Assembly: GCF_004365355.1 (NCBI RefSeq)
Contig: NZ_SODP01000003.1
Coordinates: 248,001-312,000 of the forward strand
Source: Kribbella pratensis
Lineage (GTDB): Bacteria; Actinomycetota; Actinomycetes; Propionibacteriales; Kribbellaceae
Length of the DNA stretch: 64,000 nucleotides
Direction of reading: 5' to 3'
Shown: positions 26,655-33,802 of the stretch, in pieces
Layout: each line of letters opens with the position of its first letter
Numbering within the stretch: the stretch's first letter is position 1
The notes under the pieces: generated by a model
Database searches by the model: none
The model's input: only the letters and a program-made list of their open reading frames with translations
What the model was told of the DNA's origin: nothing
Made by a program: the position numbers and the translations under genes

Positions 26655-27446
26655 CTATAGGGTTTTCATCGCCTCGATGCCGTCGAGGAGGCGGTCCAGG
26701 CCGTAGCGGTACGAGTCGGCGGGAGTTGAGTCGTACCCCTTCGCATGCCAGATCGCGGTCATCGCGGGATGCCGGTCGACATCGAAGTACGTCTCCCACA
26801 GGTCGTTCCGCTCGAACCACCAGGCGTCGTTGGTCTGCCCCGTGGTGCGCTCGACCAGCCGGCTCTCGGCCTCGAGGTGGGCGGCGGAGTCGACGTACGT
26901 CGTGATGGCGAGGGCAGCCGTGTTCGTCTCGGTCGCGGTCAGGCCGAGACCGAGCACCGCGGACAGTAGGTATTCGCGGCCGGCCAGCATGCCCGGCCCG
27001 ACCGGCGGACGGATCGTCGAGACCTGCGAGAGCCAGAGGTGTTGCTGGAACATCGCGCGGGTCTGCTGCGAGTAGATCTCGACCTGCGCGCGCCAGTCGT
27101 CGGGGCGCGGCGCACCCGGGCCGGGGAGCTCGCGTTCGACGAGCACCTGGTCGACCATCAGGTCAAGCAGCTCGTCCTTGGACGGCACGTACGTGTACAG
27201 CGTCATCGTGCCGACGCCGAGCTCCTTGGCGAGCCCACCCATCGAGGCTGCCGCGAGTCCTTGCTCGTCGGCCAGCCGGATGCCTGTCTGCACGACGTCG
27301 TCCACGTTGAGCGATGGTCGCCTGCCCGCGCCACGCTGCCTGGCCGGCTCGTTCGCTGTTGGTTCGGCTGCGGGGCGGCGGTGGTTGCGCCACAGCAACG
27401 CCAGCGTCTTGTCCGGCTGCCCCTGACCGCTTCGCCGCTCGCTCAC
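26655..27446 (-). CDS. TetR family transcriptional regulator
   Basis: This 263-residue TetR protein has an unusually long basic N-terminus (about 45 residues, RRSGQGQPDKT then RQRGAGRRPSL) before the helix-turn-helix DVVQTGIRLADEQGLAAASM with MTLYTYVPSKDELLD. The C-terminal domain fits the TetR_C group seen beside drug or redox genes. The GTG start at 27446 has TATCGT (27459-27454 on the minus strand) 7 bases upstream, so translation is probably leaderless. It is divergent from the NmrA-like gene, with a palindromic operator between them. Confidence 0.85.
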   Translation of the reverse strand: MSERRSGQGQPDKTLALLWRNHRRPAAEPTANEPARQRGAGRRPSLNVDDVVQTGIRLADEQGLAAASMGGLAKELGVGTMTLYTYVPSKDELLDLMVDQVLVERELPGPGAPRPDDWRAQVEIYSQQTRAMFQQHLWLSQVSTIRPPVGPGMLAGREYLLSAVLGLGLTATETNTAALAITTYVDSAAHLEAESRLVERTTGQTNDAWWFERNDLWETYFDVDRHPAMTAIWHAKGYDSTPADSYRYGLDRLLDGIEAMKTL

Positions 27447-27471
27447 GCCGACAACGATAGGCGGTCGCTTG

Positions 27472-27496
27472 AATTCTCGTATACCCTACGAGAATT
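27472..27496. promoter_or_regulatory. palindromic operator between tetR and the NmrA-like gene
   Basis: AATTCTCGTA (27472-27481) and TACGAGAATT (27487-27496) are perfect inverted arms with a 5-base spacer. TACCCT (27482-27487) inside it could be the -10 box of the rightward gene. This is the likely binding site of the adjacent TetR protein, giving autoregulation and control of the oxidoreductase. Confidence 0.8.
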
Positions 27497-27515
27497 GTCG
27501 TGAGGGAGGAGCGGT

Positions 27516-28349
27516 ATGACGATCTTGGTGACAGGGGCGACCGGCAGTGTCGGCCGGCTGCTCGTGGACGAGTTGGTGTCGGCGGGCGCGGCGGTGCGGG
27601 CGCTGACCAACAATCCGGCTCGCGCGGCGCTGCCGGACGAGGTGGAGGTCGCCCGCGGGTATCTCGGCAGGCCGTCGACGCTGCCGGCCGCGCTGGCCGG
27701 CATCGACACGGTCTACCTCGCGCCGCTTCCGGCGTACGTCGACGACTTTGTCCGCTGCGCGAAGGAGGCCGGTGTGCGGCGAGTTGTCGTCCTCTCGGGC
27801 GAGCCGGCCGACTATGAGGCGCAGGGGGATCCGTCGGCGTGGCACTACTACCGGATCGAGCGCGCGATCGAGGCGGGCGGCTTCGACTGGACCTTCCTGC
27901 GTCCGGGGCAGTTCATGAACAACACGCTCGGTTGGGCGCCGTCGATCAAGGCCGAGAGCGTCGTGCGAGCGCCGTACGCCGGGGCCGTGCAGACGCCGAT
28001 CGACCTCGCGGACATCGCCGCGGTCGCGCGCGTGGTGCTGCTGTCGGAGCGCTTCTCCGGCCAGAAGATCATGATGAGCGGGCCGGAGGCGCTCACGCCG
28101 CCGGAGGAAGTCGAGCAGATCGCGGAGGCGATCGGGCGCGAGGTGCGCTTTATCGAGCAGACGCCGCAGGAGTACCTCGACGAGCTTGCGCCGGCGATCG
28201 GGCTGGAGACCGCGCAGTGGTTGCTCGATGGCTTCCGGATGATGGCGGAGTATCCGATGAAGCCGGAGCCGGCGGTGCCCGAGCTCCTCGGCAGACCCGC
28301 TGTGACCTACCGCGAGTGGGCGGTCGCCAACGCCGCCGCCTTCCGCTGA
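27516..28349 (+). CDS. NmrA-like NAD(P)-binding atypical SDR
   Basis: The 277-residue protein begins ILVTGATGSVGRLLVDEL, the GxxGxxG dinucleotide motif of atypical short-chain dehydrogenases. A YYRIERAIEAGGFDWTFLRPGQFM segment follows, typical of NmrA/quinone-oxidoreductase-2-like proteins, where the usual SDR tyrosine-lysine pair is not conserved. It is likely a redox sensor or quinone-type reductase. GGAGGAG lies 8 bases upstream of the ATG. It is probably induced when the divergent TetR protein releases the shared operator. Confidence 0.8.
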   Translation: MTILVTGATGSVGRLLVDELVSAGAAVRALTNNPARAALPDEVEVARGYLGRPSTLPAALAGIDTVYLAPLPAYVDDFVRCAKEAGVRRVVVLSGEPADYEAQGDPSAWHYYRIERAIEAGGFDWTFLRPGQFMNNTLGWAPSIKAESVVRAPYAGAVQTPIDLADIAAVARVVLLSERFSGQKIMMSGPEALTPPEEVEQIAEAIGREVRFIEQTPQEYLDELAPAIGLETAQWLLDGFRMMAEYPMKPEPAVPELLGRPAVTYREWAVANAAAFR

Positions 28350-28353
28350 CATG

Positions 28354-28386
28354 CCATCTCCCGGGCTCCGCGAGCCCGGGAGATGG
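28354..28386. terminator. bidirectional hairpin between convergent genes
   Basis: A perfect 15-bp stem (CCATCTCCCGGGCTC and its complement) with a CGC loop lies 4 bases after the NmrA-like stop and 5 bases before the YCII-like stop. It has no T-run, so it may stop transcription weakly from both sides. Confidence 0.6.
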
Positions 28387-28391
28387 GTCGG

Positions 28392-28745
28392 TCAGCGCTC
28401 CGGGTCGAACCCGAACTTGCGGACATCCTGCGCGCAGCGGCACGCGACCGCGATCTTCGCGGCCCACTCCAGGGCGGCCTCACGGGTGGGTACGTCGACG
28501 ATGGTGAGGCCGCCGATGAGTTCCTTGCCGCCCGGCCCCGGGCCGTCGGCGACAGTCCCATCGGTCGCCACGACGCCCCACTCCACGTCGCCGTCGTCGT
28601 AGCTCAGGCCGCCGCCGTAGACGTACACGCCGGCGCGTTTGGTCTCCTGAATCACCGCGTGGGCAGCCCTGCCGACGTCGGGAAAGTCCTCCGCGGGGAT
28701 GTGGTCCATCGCACCCTTCTCGAACGAGATCAGGTACTGGGTCAT
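28392..28745 (-). CDS. YCII-related (DGPF) domain protein
   Basis: The 117-residue ferredoxin-like protein starts MTQYLISFEKG and contains YVYGGGLSYDD, VADGPGPGGKELIGGLTIVDV and EALEWAAKIA, the usual layout of the DGPF/YCII family. Family members are small, often linked to ECF sigma genes, and of unknown biochemical role. ATG 28745 has AAGGAG 9 bases upstream; the longer frame upstream is not needed. Confidence 0.8.
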   Translation of the reverse strand: MTQYLISFEKGAMDHIPAEDFPDVGRAAHAVIQETKRAGVYVYGGGLSYDDGDVEWGVVATDGTVADGPGPGGKELIGGLTIVDVPTREAALEWAAKIAVACRCAQDVRKFGFDPER

Positions 28746-28852
28746 GTCTCGGTGCTCCTTGTCCGGGGCGGCCACCCCGCCCTCTCTCGCTCTTGCAACG
28801 AACGCCGCCCGCCGGATCCGACAAGCGCCTGGACACGATATTGGACATCCAG

Positions 28853-28868
28853 GGGAACATGTGTTCGA
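28853..28868 (+). promoter_or_regulatory. SOS box (LexA operator) of the radical SAM gene
   Basis: GAAC-ATGT-GTTC with flanking GA on the right closely matches the actinobacterial SOS box TCGAAC-N4-GTTCGA; only the two outer left bases differ. It ends 9 bases before the ATG, where LexA would cover the promoter. Confidence 0.7.
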
Positions 28869-28877
28869 CTATTGGGC

Positions 28878-30125
28878 ATGCGATGGGCGGGTCAGCAGTT
28901 GGATGCCGAGACCCCAGGCACGTTGCCGGGGCTCGGGTTGATCGCGGGTCTGGTCCGGTCGGTCACGACGCCGGAGTTCCAAGGCATCACGTTCCATGAG
29001 GTAGTCGCACGGTCGGCACTGAACTCGGTGCCCGGGACGGGATTACCGTTCAACTGGACGGTCAATCCGTATCGCGGTTGCACGCACGCCTGTCGGTATT
29101 GCTTCGCCCGACCGACCCATAAGTACCTGGAGCTCGACAGCGGCCAGGACTTCGACCGCCAGATCGTGGTGAAGACCAACGTCGCCGACGTACTCCGGCG
29201 GGAACTGGCGCGCCCGTCCTGGAATCATGAACAAGTTGCCCTGGGCACCAATACCGATCCGTACCAACGCGCCGAGGGCCGCTACCGGCTGATGCCCGGC
29301 ATCATCGAGGCTCTCGCCGGCTCCGGCACACCACTGTCGGTCCTGACGAAGGGCACCTTGCTTCGCAGGGATCTGGATCTGCTGTCGGCCGCTGCTTCCG
29401 AGGTGCGAGTCGGTATCGGGATCTCGTTGGCTCTAGGTGACGAGGAACTCCGGCGCCGCCTCGAGCCCGGTGTCCCTTCGGTCCGCGGTCGCCTGGACCT
29501 GATCCGGGCAATCCGCGACGCCGGCCTCCCGTGCGGGGTGATGGTCGCCCCCGTTCTCCCGTGGCTCACCGACTCCGCCGACCAGCTGGACGACCTCTTC
29601 GGCCAACTCTCCGAAGCCGGCGCCACTGGCGTCACCACTCTCATCCTCCACCTGCGCCCGGGCGTCAAAGACTGGTTCATGGCCTGGCTGGCCCGCGACC
29701 ACCCCGACCTCGTCTCCCGGTACGAATCCCTCTACGCCCACGGCTCCTATGCCGGCCCCAGCTACCGCAAAGCCTTCGAAGACAAGGCCCGCCCCCTCCT
29801 CGACAAACACGGCTTCGGCCGAGGCTCCTCCCACCGCTCCAAACCCCTCAACGGCATGCACCCCACGCCCGCAACCGGAGTAGTCAACGGCCACGGCACC
29901 ACCTCCGGCTGGGGCGAGGCCCCAAGCGACGCGTTGCTGCCGGAATCTGAGTCGACGAGCAGCAGGCAGGCAGAATCAGCGAGCAGGGCTGGGGCAGGAT
30001 CGGCGAGCGAGGGTGGGGCAGACCTGAGCGATGCATCAGTGTCCGACCCGGCGACGGATCGTTTCCGCCGTCCGCCTACCCGGCGGAGTCGCCCCACAAC
30101 TCCCACACAGGAAGCCCTCTTCTGA
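28878..30125 (+). CDS. Rv2578c-like radical SAM protein (SplB-related)
   Basis: This 415-residue radical SAM protein has the cluster motif CTHACRYC (C-x3-C-x2-C) near residue 72, preceded by NPYRGC and followed by FARPTHKYLEL, as in the spore photoproduct lyase-like group. Later motifs are GTNTDPYQ and VLTKGTLLRRDLDLL. The start MRWAGQQLD matches Rv2578c proteins. An SOS box directly upstream suggests induction by DNA damage, as reported to my recollection for Rv2578c. The last 90 residues are Ser/Glu/Ala-rich and probably disordered. The substrate is unknown; a DNA-repair role is inference. Confidence 0.82.
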   Translation: MRWAGQQLDAETPGTLPGLGLIAGLVRSVTTPEFQGITFHEVVARSALNSVPGTGLPFNWTVNPYRGCTHACRYCFARPTHKYLELDSGQDFDRQIVVKTNVADVLRRELARPSWNHEQVALGTNTDPYQRAEGRYRLMPGIIEALAGSGTPLSVLTKGTLLRRDLDLLSAAASEVRVGIGISLALGDEELRRRLEPGVPSVRGRLDLIRAIRDAGLPCGVMVAPVLPWLTDSADQLDDLFGQLSEAGATGVTTLILHLRPGVKDWFMAWLARDHPDLVSRYESLYAHGSYAGPSYRKAFEDKARPLLDKHGFGRGSSHRSKPLNGMHPTPATGVVNGHGTTSGWGEAPSDALLPESESTSSRQAESASRAGAGSASEGGADLSDASVSDPATDRFRRPPTRRSRPTTPTQEALF

Positions 30126-30503
30126 CCCTAGGCGGTCGACCGGCGCGGTCCAGGGTTCTGGTCACCACGACGCAACGGCGTGATCCGCGATTGTGCGGTC
30201 CGCGTGAGTAGATTGCGATCGCCCGCGCGGTAGCGCGTGAGTCCAGCGATGCCGGGGGTGCGCAGGCGGTGAGCCGGGGGTGCGCAGGCGGTGAGCCGGC
30301 GGGGTTCCGAACGCCGGGCGCCGGAGGGGTTGGGCAGGCGAGGCACCGGACCGGATGCGCAGGGGATGGGTCGGAGGGTGGGTGGGAGCGGCGCGTGTGG
30401 CGACGAGCGAGCCGTGTACGGCTGTAGCTCGGCGGCAGGGGATCGAGTTGCCGGGCCGAGACCGCGGAGCGCCTGGTGGCACACCGCGGGGTGGCCGCGG
30501 TGG
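30126..30503. other. 378-base intergenic region with a 22-bp tandem duplication
   Basis: Between the radical SAM gene and map (convergent). CCGGGGGTGCGCAGGCGGTGAG occurs twice in tandem: units at 30252-30273 and 30274-30295. No start-proximal ribosome site, domain or codon pattern supports a gene; the open frames here are Pro/Arg low-complexity. Nothing else is recognised. Confidence 0.6.
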
Positions 30504-31271
30504 CTAGGGGAGGGTGAGGATTTGGGGGCCGTCGGGGGTGATGGCGACGGTGTGTTCGGCGTGGGCGCCTCGGGTGTGGTCGGCGGAGCGGAGGGTCCAG
30601 CCGTCTTCGTCGATGATGTACGTGGAGCCGGGGCCGGCCCAGAACCAGGGCTCGATGGCGAAGACGTGGCCGGCGCGGAGTTTCATGCCTCGGCCCGGGC
30701 GGCCGCCGTTGGGGATGTGCGGGTCCTCGTGCATGCGGCGGCCGACGCCGTGGCCGCCGAAGTCGAGGTTGGTGCCGACGTTGTCGCGCTTGCCGATCCG
30801 TCCGATCGCGGCGCTGATGTCTCCGATGCGGTTGCCTTCGACGGCGGCCGCGATGCCCGCGGCGAGCGCTTCCTCGGTGGTGGCGATCAGCTCGAGGTCC
30901 TCGGGTCGCGGCGTACCGACGCAGAAGCTGGTCGCGGCATCCGCGCACCAGCCGTTGATCGACGCGCCGCAGTCGACGTTGAGCAGATCCCCGTCTTCCA
31001 GTCGAAGGTCGCTCGGCAGACCGTGCAGTACGGCGTCGTTCACCGACGTGCAGATCACACCGCTGAACGGCGACGTCGCGAACCCCGGTTGGTACCCCTC
31101 GAACAACGACACCGCCCCGGCGGAACGCAGCACGTCCCGGGCGACCTCGTCGAGCTCGCGGAGCGAGACCCCGGCCGCGGCCTGCTTCTTCACCGCGGCG
31201 AGCGCAGTACCGACGACTCGCCCGGCCTCGCGCATCTGCTCGATCTCCGCCGCCGTCTTCAACTCGACCAT
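30504..31271 (-). CDS. map: type I methionine aminopeptidase
   Basis: This removes the initiator methionine from nascent proteins. The 255-residue enzyme has the metal ligands in VDCGA, CADAA, GHGVGRRMHED, FAIEPW and AEHTVA. The substrate histidine lies in VNDAVLHGLP. No N-terminal SH3-binding extension is present. GAGGAAG lies 8 bases upstream. It is divergent from an XRE regulator; TATAGT on the minus strand (31315-31310) is the likely -10 box, and a palindrome covers it, so this map copy is probably regulated and may be a secondary one. Confidence 0.92.
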   Translation of the reverse strand: MVELKTAAEIEQMREAGRVVGTALAAVKKQAAAGVSLRELDEVARDVLRSAGAVSLFEGYQPGFATSPFSGVICTSVNDAVLHGLPSDLRLEDGDLLNVDCGASINGWCADAATSFCVGTPRPEDLELIATTEEALAAGIAAAVEGNRIGDISAAIGRIGKRDNVGTNLDFGGHGVGRRMHEDPHIPNGGRPGRGMKLRAGHVFAIEPWFWAGPGSTYIIDEDGWTLRSADHTRGAHAEHTVAITPDGPQILTLP

Positions 31272-31305
31272 CGTTTGCTTCCTCGTTCACGACTCGATGC
31301 CACCG

Positions 31306-31329
31306 GATAACTATACCGGTACTATTATC
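31306..31329. promoter_or_regulatory. operator/promoter region between map and the XRE gene
   Basis: GATAACTATACC faces GGTACTATTATC, an imperfect 24-bp palindrome (9 of 12 pairs). It contains -10 boxes for both directions: TATTAT (31323-31328) 7 bases before the XRE start, and TATAGT on the minus strand for map. The XRE protein is the natural candidate to bind here. Confidence 0.6.
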
Positions 31330-31335
31330 ACACTC

Positions 31336-31620
31336 ATGGTCCGACCACCTCTGTCCACCTGGGACCGCGAACGCGGTCGTCAGCTCGGCCGTCTGCTCCG
31401 CGCGGCGCGCGGCGAGCGCAGCATGGTCGAGGTGGCTGCGGCGTGCGGCGTCTCGGTCGACACGCTCCGCAAGATCGAGACCGGCCGGATCCCGACGCCG
31501 GCCCTGTTCACGGTAGCTGCCGTCGCCGCCACTCTCGAGATCTCCCTCGACGACCTGGTGGACGCGTGCCAGGACAGCCGGCCGGAAGGTAGAGCCAGCA
31601 GCTCCGACCTGATCGCGTAG
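31336..31620 (+). CDS. XRE-family helix-turn-helix regulator
   Basis: This 94-residue protein consists of one Cro/C1-type domain: RGRQLGRLLRAARGERSMVEVAAACGVSVDTLRKIETGRIPTP (about residues 12-54; recognition helix VSVDTLRKIE). The ATG is 7 bases after TATTAT, so the mRNA is probably leaderless. It is divergent from map, and the pairing of a small XRE gene with map recurs in actinobacteria, suggesting direct control of map. Confidence 0.82.
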   Translation: MVRPPLSTWDRERGRQLGRLLRAARGERSMVEVAAACGVSVDTLRKIETGRIPTPALFTVAAVAATLEISLDDLVDACQDSRPEGRASSSDLIA

Positions 31621-31692
31621 GACACGATCGGATCTCCGTCCCAACCAAAGCCCCCGGCGCCGCGTCTTCATCGGCGACAAAGGGGGCTGGGG

Positions 31693-32850
31693 ATGGCAGT
31701 ACGACGACGTGCGGTGCTCGGGGGCCTGCTGGCCGGCGCCGCGGCGATGGCGACGACCGGATGTATCGCGGACACCTACGCGGACACGACCAGCGATCAC
31801 GGCACGAAGTCCGCAAGGACCACAGAACCGAAACAGGCAAACCAGCCTGATCGGATTACCGTCGTGGCGACCGGTGACGTACTGCTGCACGAACGTCTCT
31901 GGACAACGGCGAAACGTGATGGCAGCGATGGCGACTGGGACTTCGCACCGCTGATGAGCAGCGTGAAACCCCTTGTGCAGAAGGCGGATCTCTCGATCGC
32001 GCACCTGGAGACTCCGCTTGCACCTGCTGGCGGTCCGTACCACGGTTACCCGCTCTTCCAGGGTCCGCCGCAGATCGCAGCCGCGCTCAAGCAGACCGGG
32101 TACGACCTGTGCACGACCGCCAGCAACCACAGCTTCGACGGCGGCGCGAACGGGGTCGACCGGACCCTGAACACCTTGGACAAGGTCGGTTTGAAGCATG
32201 CGGGTACGGCGCGGTCGCGGGCCGAGGCGGAGCAGACGACGATCGTCGACGTCGGCGGTGTGAAGATCGCTTCGCTCAGTTTCACGTTCGGGTTCAACGG
32301 GTTGCCGTACCCGAACGGTCAGACCTGGCGCGCCGGCACGATCGACGCGAAGACGATCGCCCGCAAGGCGCAGGAGGCGAAGGATCGCGGCGCCGATCTC
32401 GTCCTGGTCAGCTGTCATTGGGGCACGGAGTACTCGAGCAAGCTGAACGACCAGCAGCGCGAGGTCGCGCCGCAATTGCTTGCTGATAGCAACATTGATC
32501 TGGTGATCGGTCACCATGCGCATGTTGTCCAGCCGATGGAGCAGTTCGACGGCAAGTGGGTCGCGTACGGTCTGGGCAACCTGGTCGCCGCGCATCGCGA
32601 ACCCGAGAGCACGAAGGCCGAAGGGCTGGTCGTCCGCTTCACGTTCAAGCGTGACGGCGACCGGTGGTCGACCGAGCAGGCCGAGTTCGCGCCGCTGTTG
32701 ATGACGGATGTGCTGCCGGTGCGGGTTCTCGACGTACGGCGTGAGCTCGCAAAGGGCACGTCGGTGGCGAAGAAGAGCCGGCTCGAGCTGGCGCAGCGGC
32801 GTACGACGGAGACGGTTCTGTCGCTCGGTGCGGCGCCGAAAATGCTTTGA
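31693..32850 (+). CDS. CapA-family metallophosphatase-like lipoprotein
   Basis: This is a 385-residue exported protein. The N-terminus MAVRRRAVLGGLLAGAAA with TTGC (Cys24) reads as a twin-arginine lipoprotein signal. The CapA/PgsA calcineurin-like domain follows: VVATGDVLLHERLW, then AHLETPLAP, TTASNHSFDGG, VSCHWGTEY and IGHHAHVVQPM. CapA is needed for poly-gamma-glutamate capsules in Bacillus, but no capBC genes are nearby, so the substrate here is open. A surface polymer or phosphoester role is possible. Confidence 0.82.
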   Translation: MAVRRRAVLGGLLAGAAAMATTGCIADTYADTTSDHGTKSARTTEPKQANQPDRITVVATGDVLLHERLWTTAKRDGSDGDWDFAPLMSSVKPLVQKADLSIAHLETPLAPAGGPYHGYPLFQGPPQIAAALKQTGYDLCTTASNHSFDGGANGVDRTLNTLDKVGLKHAGTARSRAEAEQTTIVDVGGVKIASLSFTFGFNGLPYPNGQTWRAGTIDAKTIARKAQEAKDRGADLVLVSCHWGTEYSSKLNDQQREVAPQLLADSNIDLVIGHHAHVVQPMEQFDGKWVAYGLGNLVAAHREPESTKAEGLVVRFTFKRDGDRWSTEQAEFAPLLMTDVLPVRVLDVRRELAKGTSVAKKSRLELAQRRTTETVLSLGAAPKML

Positions 32851-32876
32851 GCTGTTGGGGTTCGACGGTCTAGGGT
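32847..32876 (+). promoter_or_regulatory. promoter of the upstream ORF / rRNA methyltransferase
   Basis: TTGAGC (32847-32852) and TAGGGT (32871-32876) are 18 bases apart, and the -35 box overlaps the CapA stop codon. The -10 box is 7 bases before ATG 32884, so the transcript should begin at that ATG, not at the GTG of the methyltransferase. Confidence 0.7.
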
Positions 32877-32883
32877 CCGTTGC

Positions 32884-32964
32884 ATGATTACGTACTTCGT
32901 GATGGTCCGTCGTGCCCGGCTCCGGGCAGGCGAGGGGTGCCTGGGGATGGCATCCGCTCGATAG
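32884..32964 (+). CDS. leaderless upstream ORF (26 aa), putative leader peptide
   Basis: The ATG lies exactly at the predicted transcription start. The frame encodes MITYFVMVRRARLRAGEG and eight more residues, and ends with TAG at 32964. It overlaps the first 53 bases of the methyltransferase gene in another frame. Leader peptides that stall on macrolides control many erm genes, so this could be a regulatory uORF. Coding is inferred only from the promoter position. Confidence 0.45.
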   Translation: MITYFVMVRRARLRAGEGCLGMASAR

Positions 32965-33454
32965 TCGTTGGGCCCAACGGGTCGTGGACGCGGCCGGGGT
33001 CAAGCCCGGTGAGCTCGTCCTCGACGTCGGGGCCGGACTCGGTGCGCTCACTGCACCGCTGGTCCGGGCCGGCGCCCGGGTGGTCGCCGTCGAACTCCAT
33101 CCTGGTCGTGCCGATCGGTTGCGGAAACGGTTCGCGGACGCGCCGGTGACGGTCGTCCGTGCGGATGCCGGTGATCTCCGGTTGCCGTCACGGCCATTCC
33201 GGGTGGTGTCCAGTCCGCCGTACAACATCTCTACGCTGCTGCTGAAGCGGTTGCTGGCGCCCGGTTCACGCCTGGTGTCTGCTGACCTCGTGCTCCAGCG
33301 GCAGGTAGCGAACCGGTGGGCCCGCGGCGAGGCGCCGGGCGCGAACCGGTGGTTCCGCTACTACGACCCGTCCATCGGGCTTCGCCTTCCCCGCAAGGCT
33401 TTTACCCCACCTCCACATGTCGACTCCGCAGTACTCCTCCTACGCAAACGCTGA
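32912..33454 (+). CDS. Erm/KsgA-like rRNA adenine N6-methyltransferase family protein
   Basis: The 180-residue SAM-dependent methyltransferase has motif I VLDVGAGLGALTAPLV, motif II VVAVELHPGRADRL and the catalytic region SSPPYNIST, where N(I/L)P(F/Y) is SPPY. It ends PPPHVDSAVLLLRKR, as the catalytic domains of Erm and KsgA do, but lacks the C-terminal helical domain, so it is about 80-100 residues shorter than Erm. GTG 32912 keeps the GAWGWHPLDSRWA lead-in; it has no ribosome site and lies within the leaderless uORF. It may methylate 23S rRNA and give macrolide tolerance, or be another adenine methylase. Confidence 0.75.
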   Translation: MPGSGQARGAWGWHPLDSRWAQRVVDAAGVKPGELVLDVGAGLGALTAPLVRAGARVVAVELHPGRADRLRKRFADAPVTVVRADAGDLRLPSRPFRVVSSPPYNISTLLLKRLLAPGSRLVSADLVLQRQVANRWARGEAPGANRWFRYYDPSIGLRLPRKAFTPPPHVDSAVLLLRKR

Positions 33455-33460
33455 AAGAAA

Positions 33461-33491
33461 CCCCGCCCCCTCGCTTCGCTCGGGGGCGGGG
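33461..33491 (-). terminator. GC-rich hairpin, terminator for the minus strand
   Basis: CCCCGCCCCC pairs with GGGGGCGGGG around an 11-base loop. On the minus strand it is followed by TTTCTTTCAG, a usable tract; on the plus strand it lies 6 bases after the methyltransferase stop and can also stop that transcript. Confidence 0.6.
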
Positions 33492-33802
33492 GAGGGAGGA
33501 CCGCCAACCGCTCGACGGGCGGCCCGAGCGAGTTGCGTCTGCTTGAGGGGAGGTGGGCGAGTGCCCGAGCTCAGGGAGGGAACTCCCATGTATGCGACGG
33601 GCGGGCGGTGCCCGCCCCTCATGTGCAGGTGGGCAGGGGCCGCCCGCTCGCGGATGACACTCACCCGCGGGGCGAGGCAAACCCTCTCGTCGACTGGAGC
33701 GGCGGTGTCCGCGTCCTCAGGCTGACGTGGCCAGGCGGGTGGCTGCTTGCGGATGACACGCAGCCCGCGGGGACCGGCAGGAGCTTTAGCCCTCTCGGCG
33801 CG
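33492..33802. repeat. intergenic region with a spaced direct repeat
   Basis: About 310 bases lie between convergent genes. GCGGATGACAC occurs at 33650-33660 and 33749-33759, each inside a longer similar block ending CCCGCGGGG (33646-33672 and 33745-33772). The rest is GC-rich, with short inverted repeats such as GGGCGGGCGGTGCCCGCCC. No coding signal is seen. It could be decayed repeat DNA. Confidence 0.5.

Noticed and set aside
30252..30295. Insertion sequence or integration site signalled by the 22-bp direct repeat
   Set aside because: The copies are adjacent with no sequence between them, and there is no transposase, terminal inverted repeat or tRNA gene nearby.
30128..30484. Possible gene of 118 codons on the minus strand next to map
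   Set aside because: Pro/Arg/Ala low-complexity translation, no ribosome site, internal 22-bp duplication; other frames are equally open.
30076..33228. 1050-codon minus-strand open frame across the map, XRE and CapA region
   Set aside because: It runs antisense or out of frame through several well-supported genes, and its translation is Pro/Arg low-complexity without recognisable domains.
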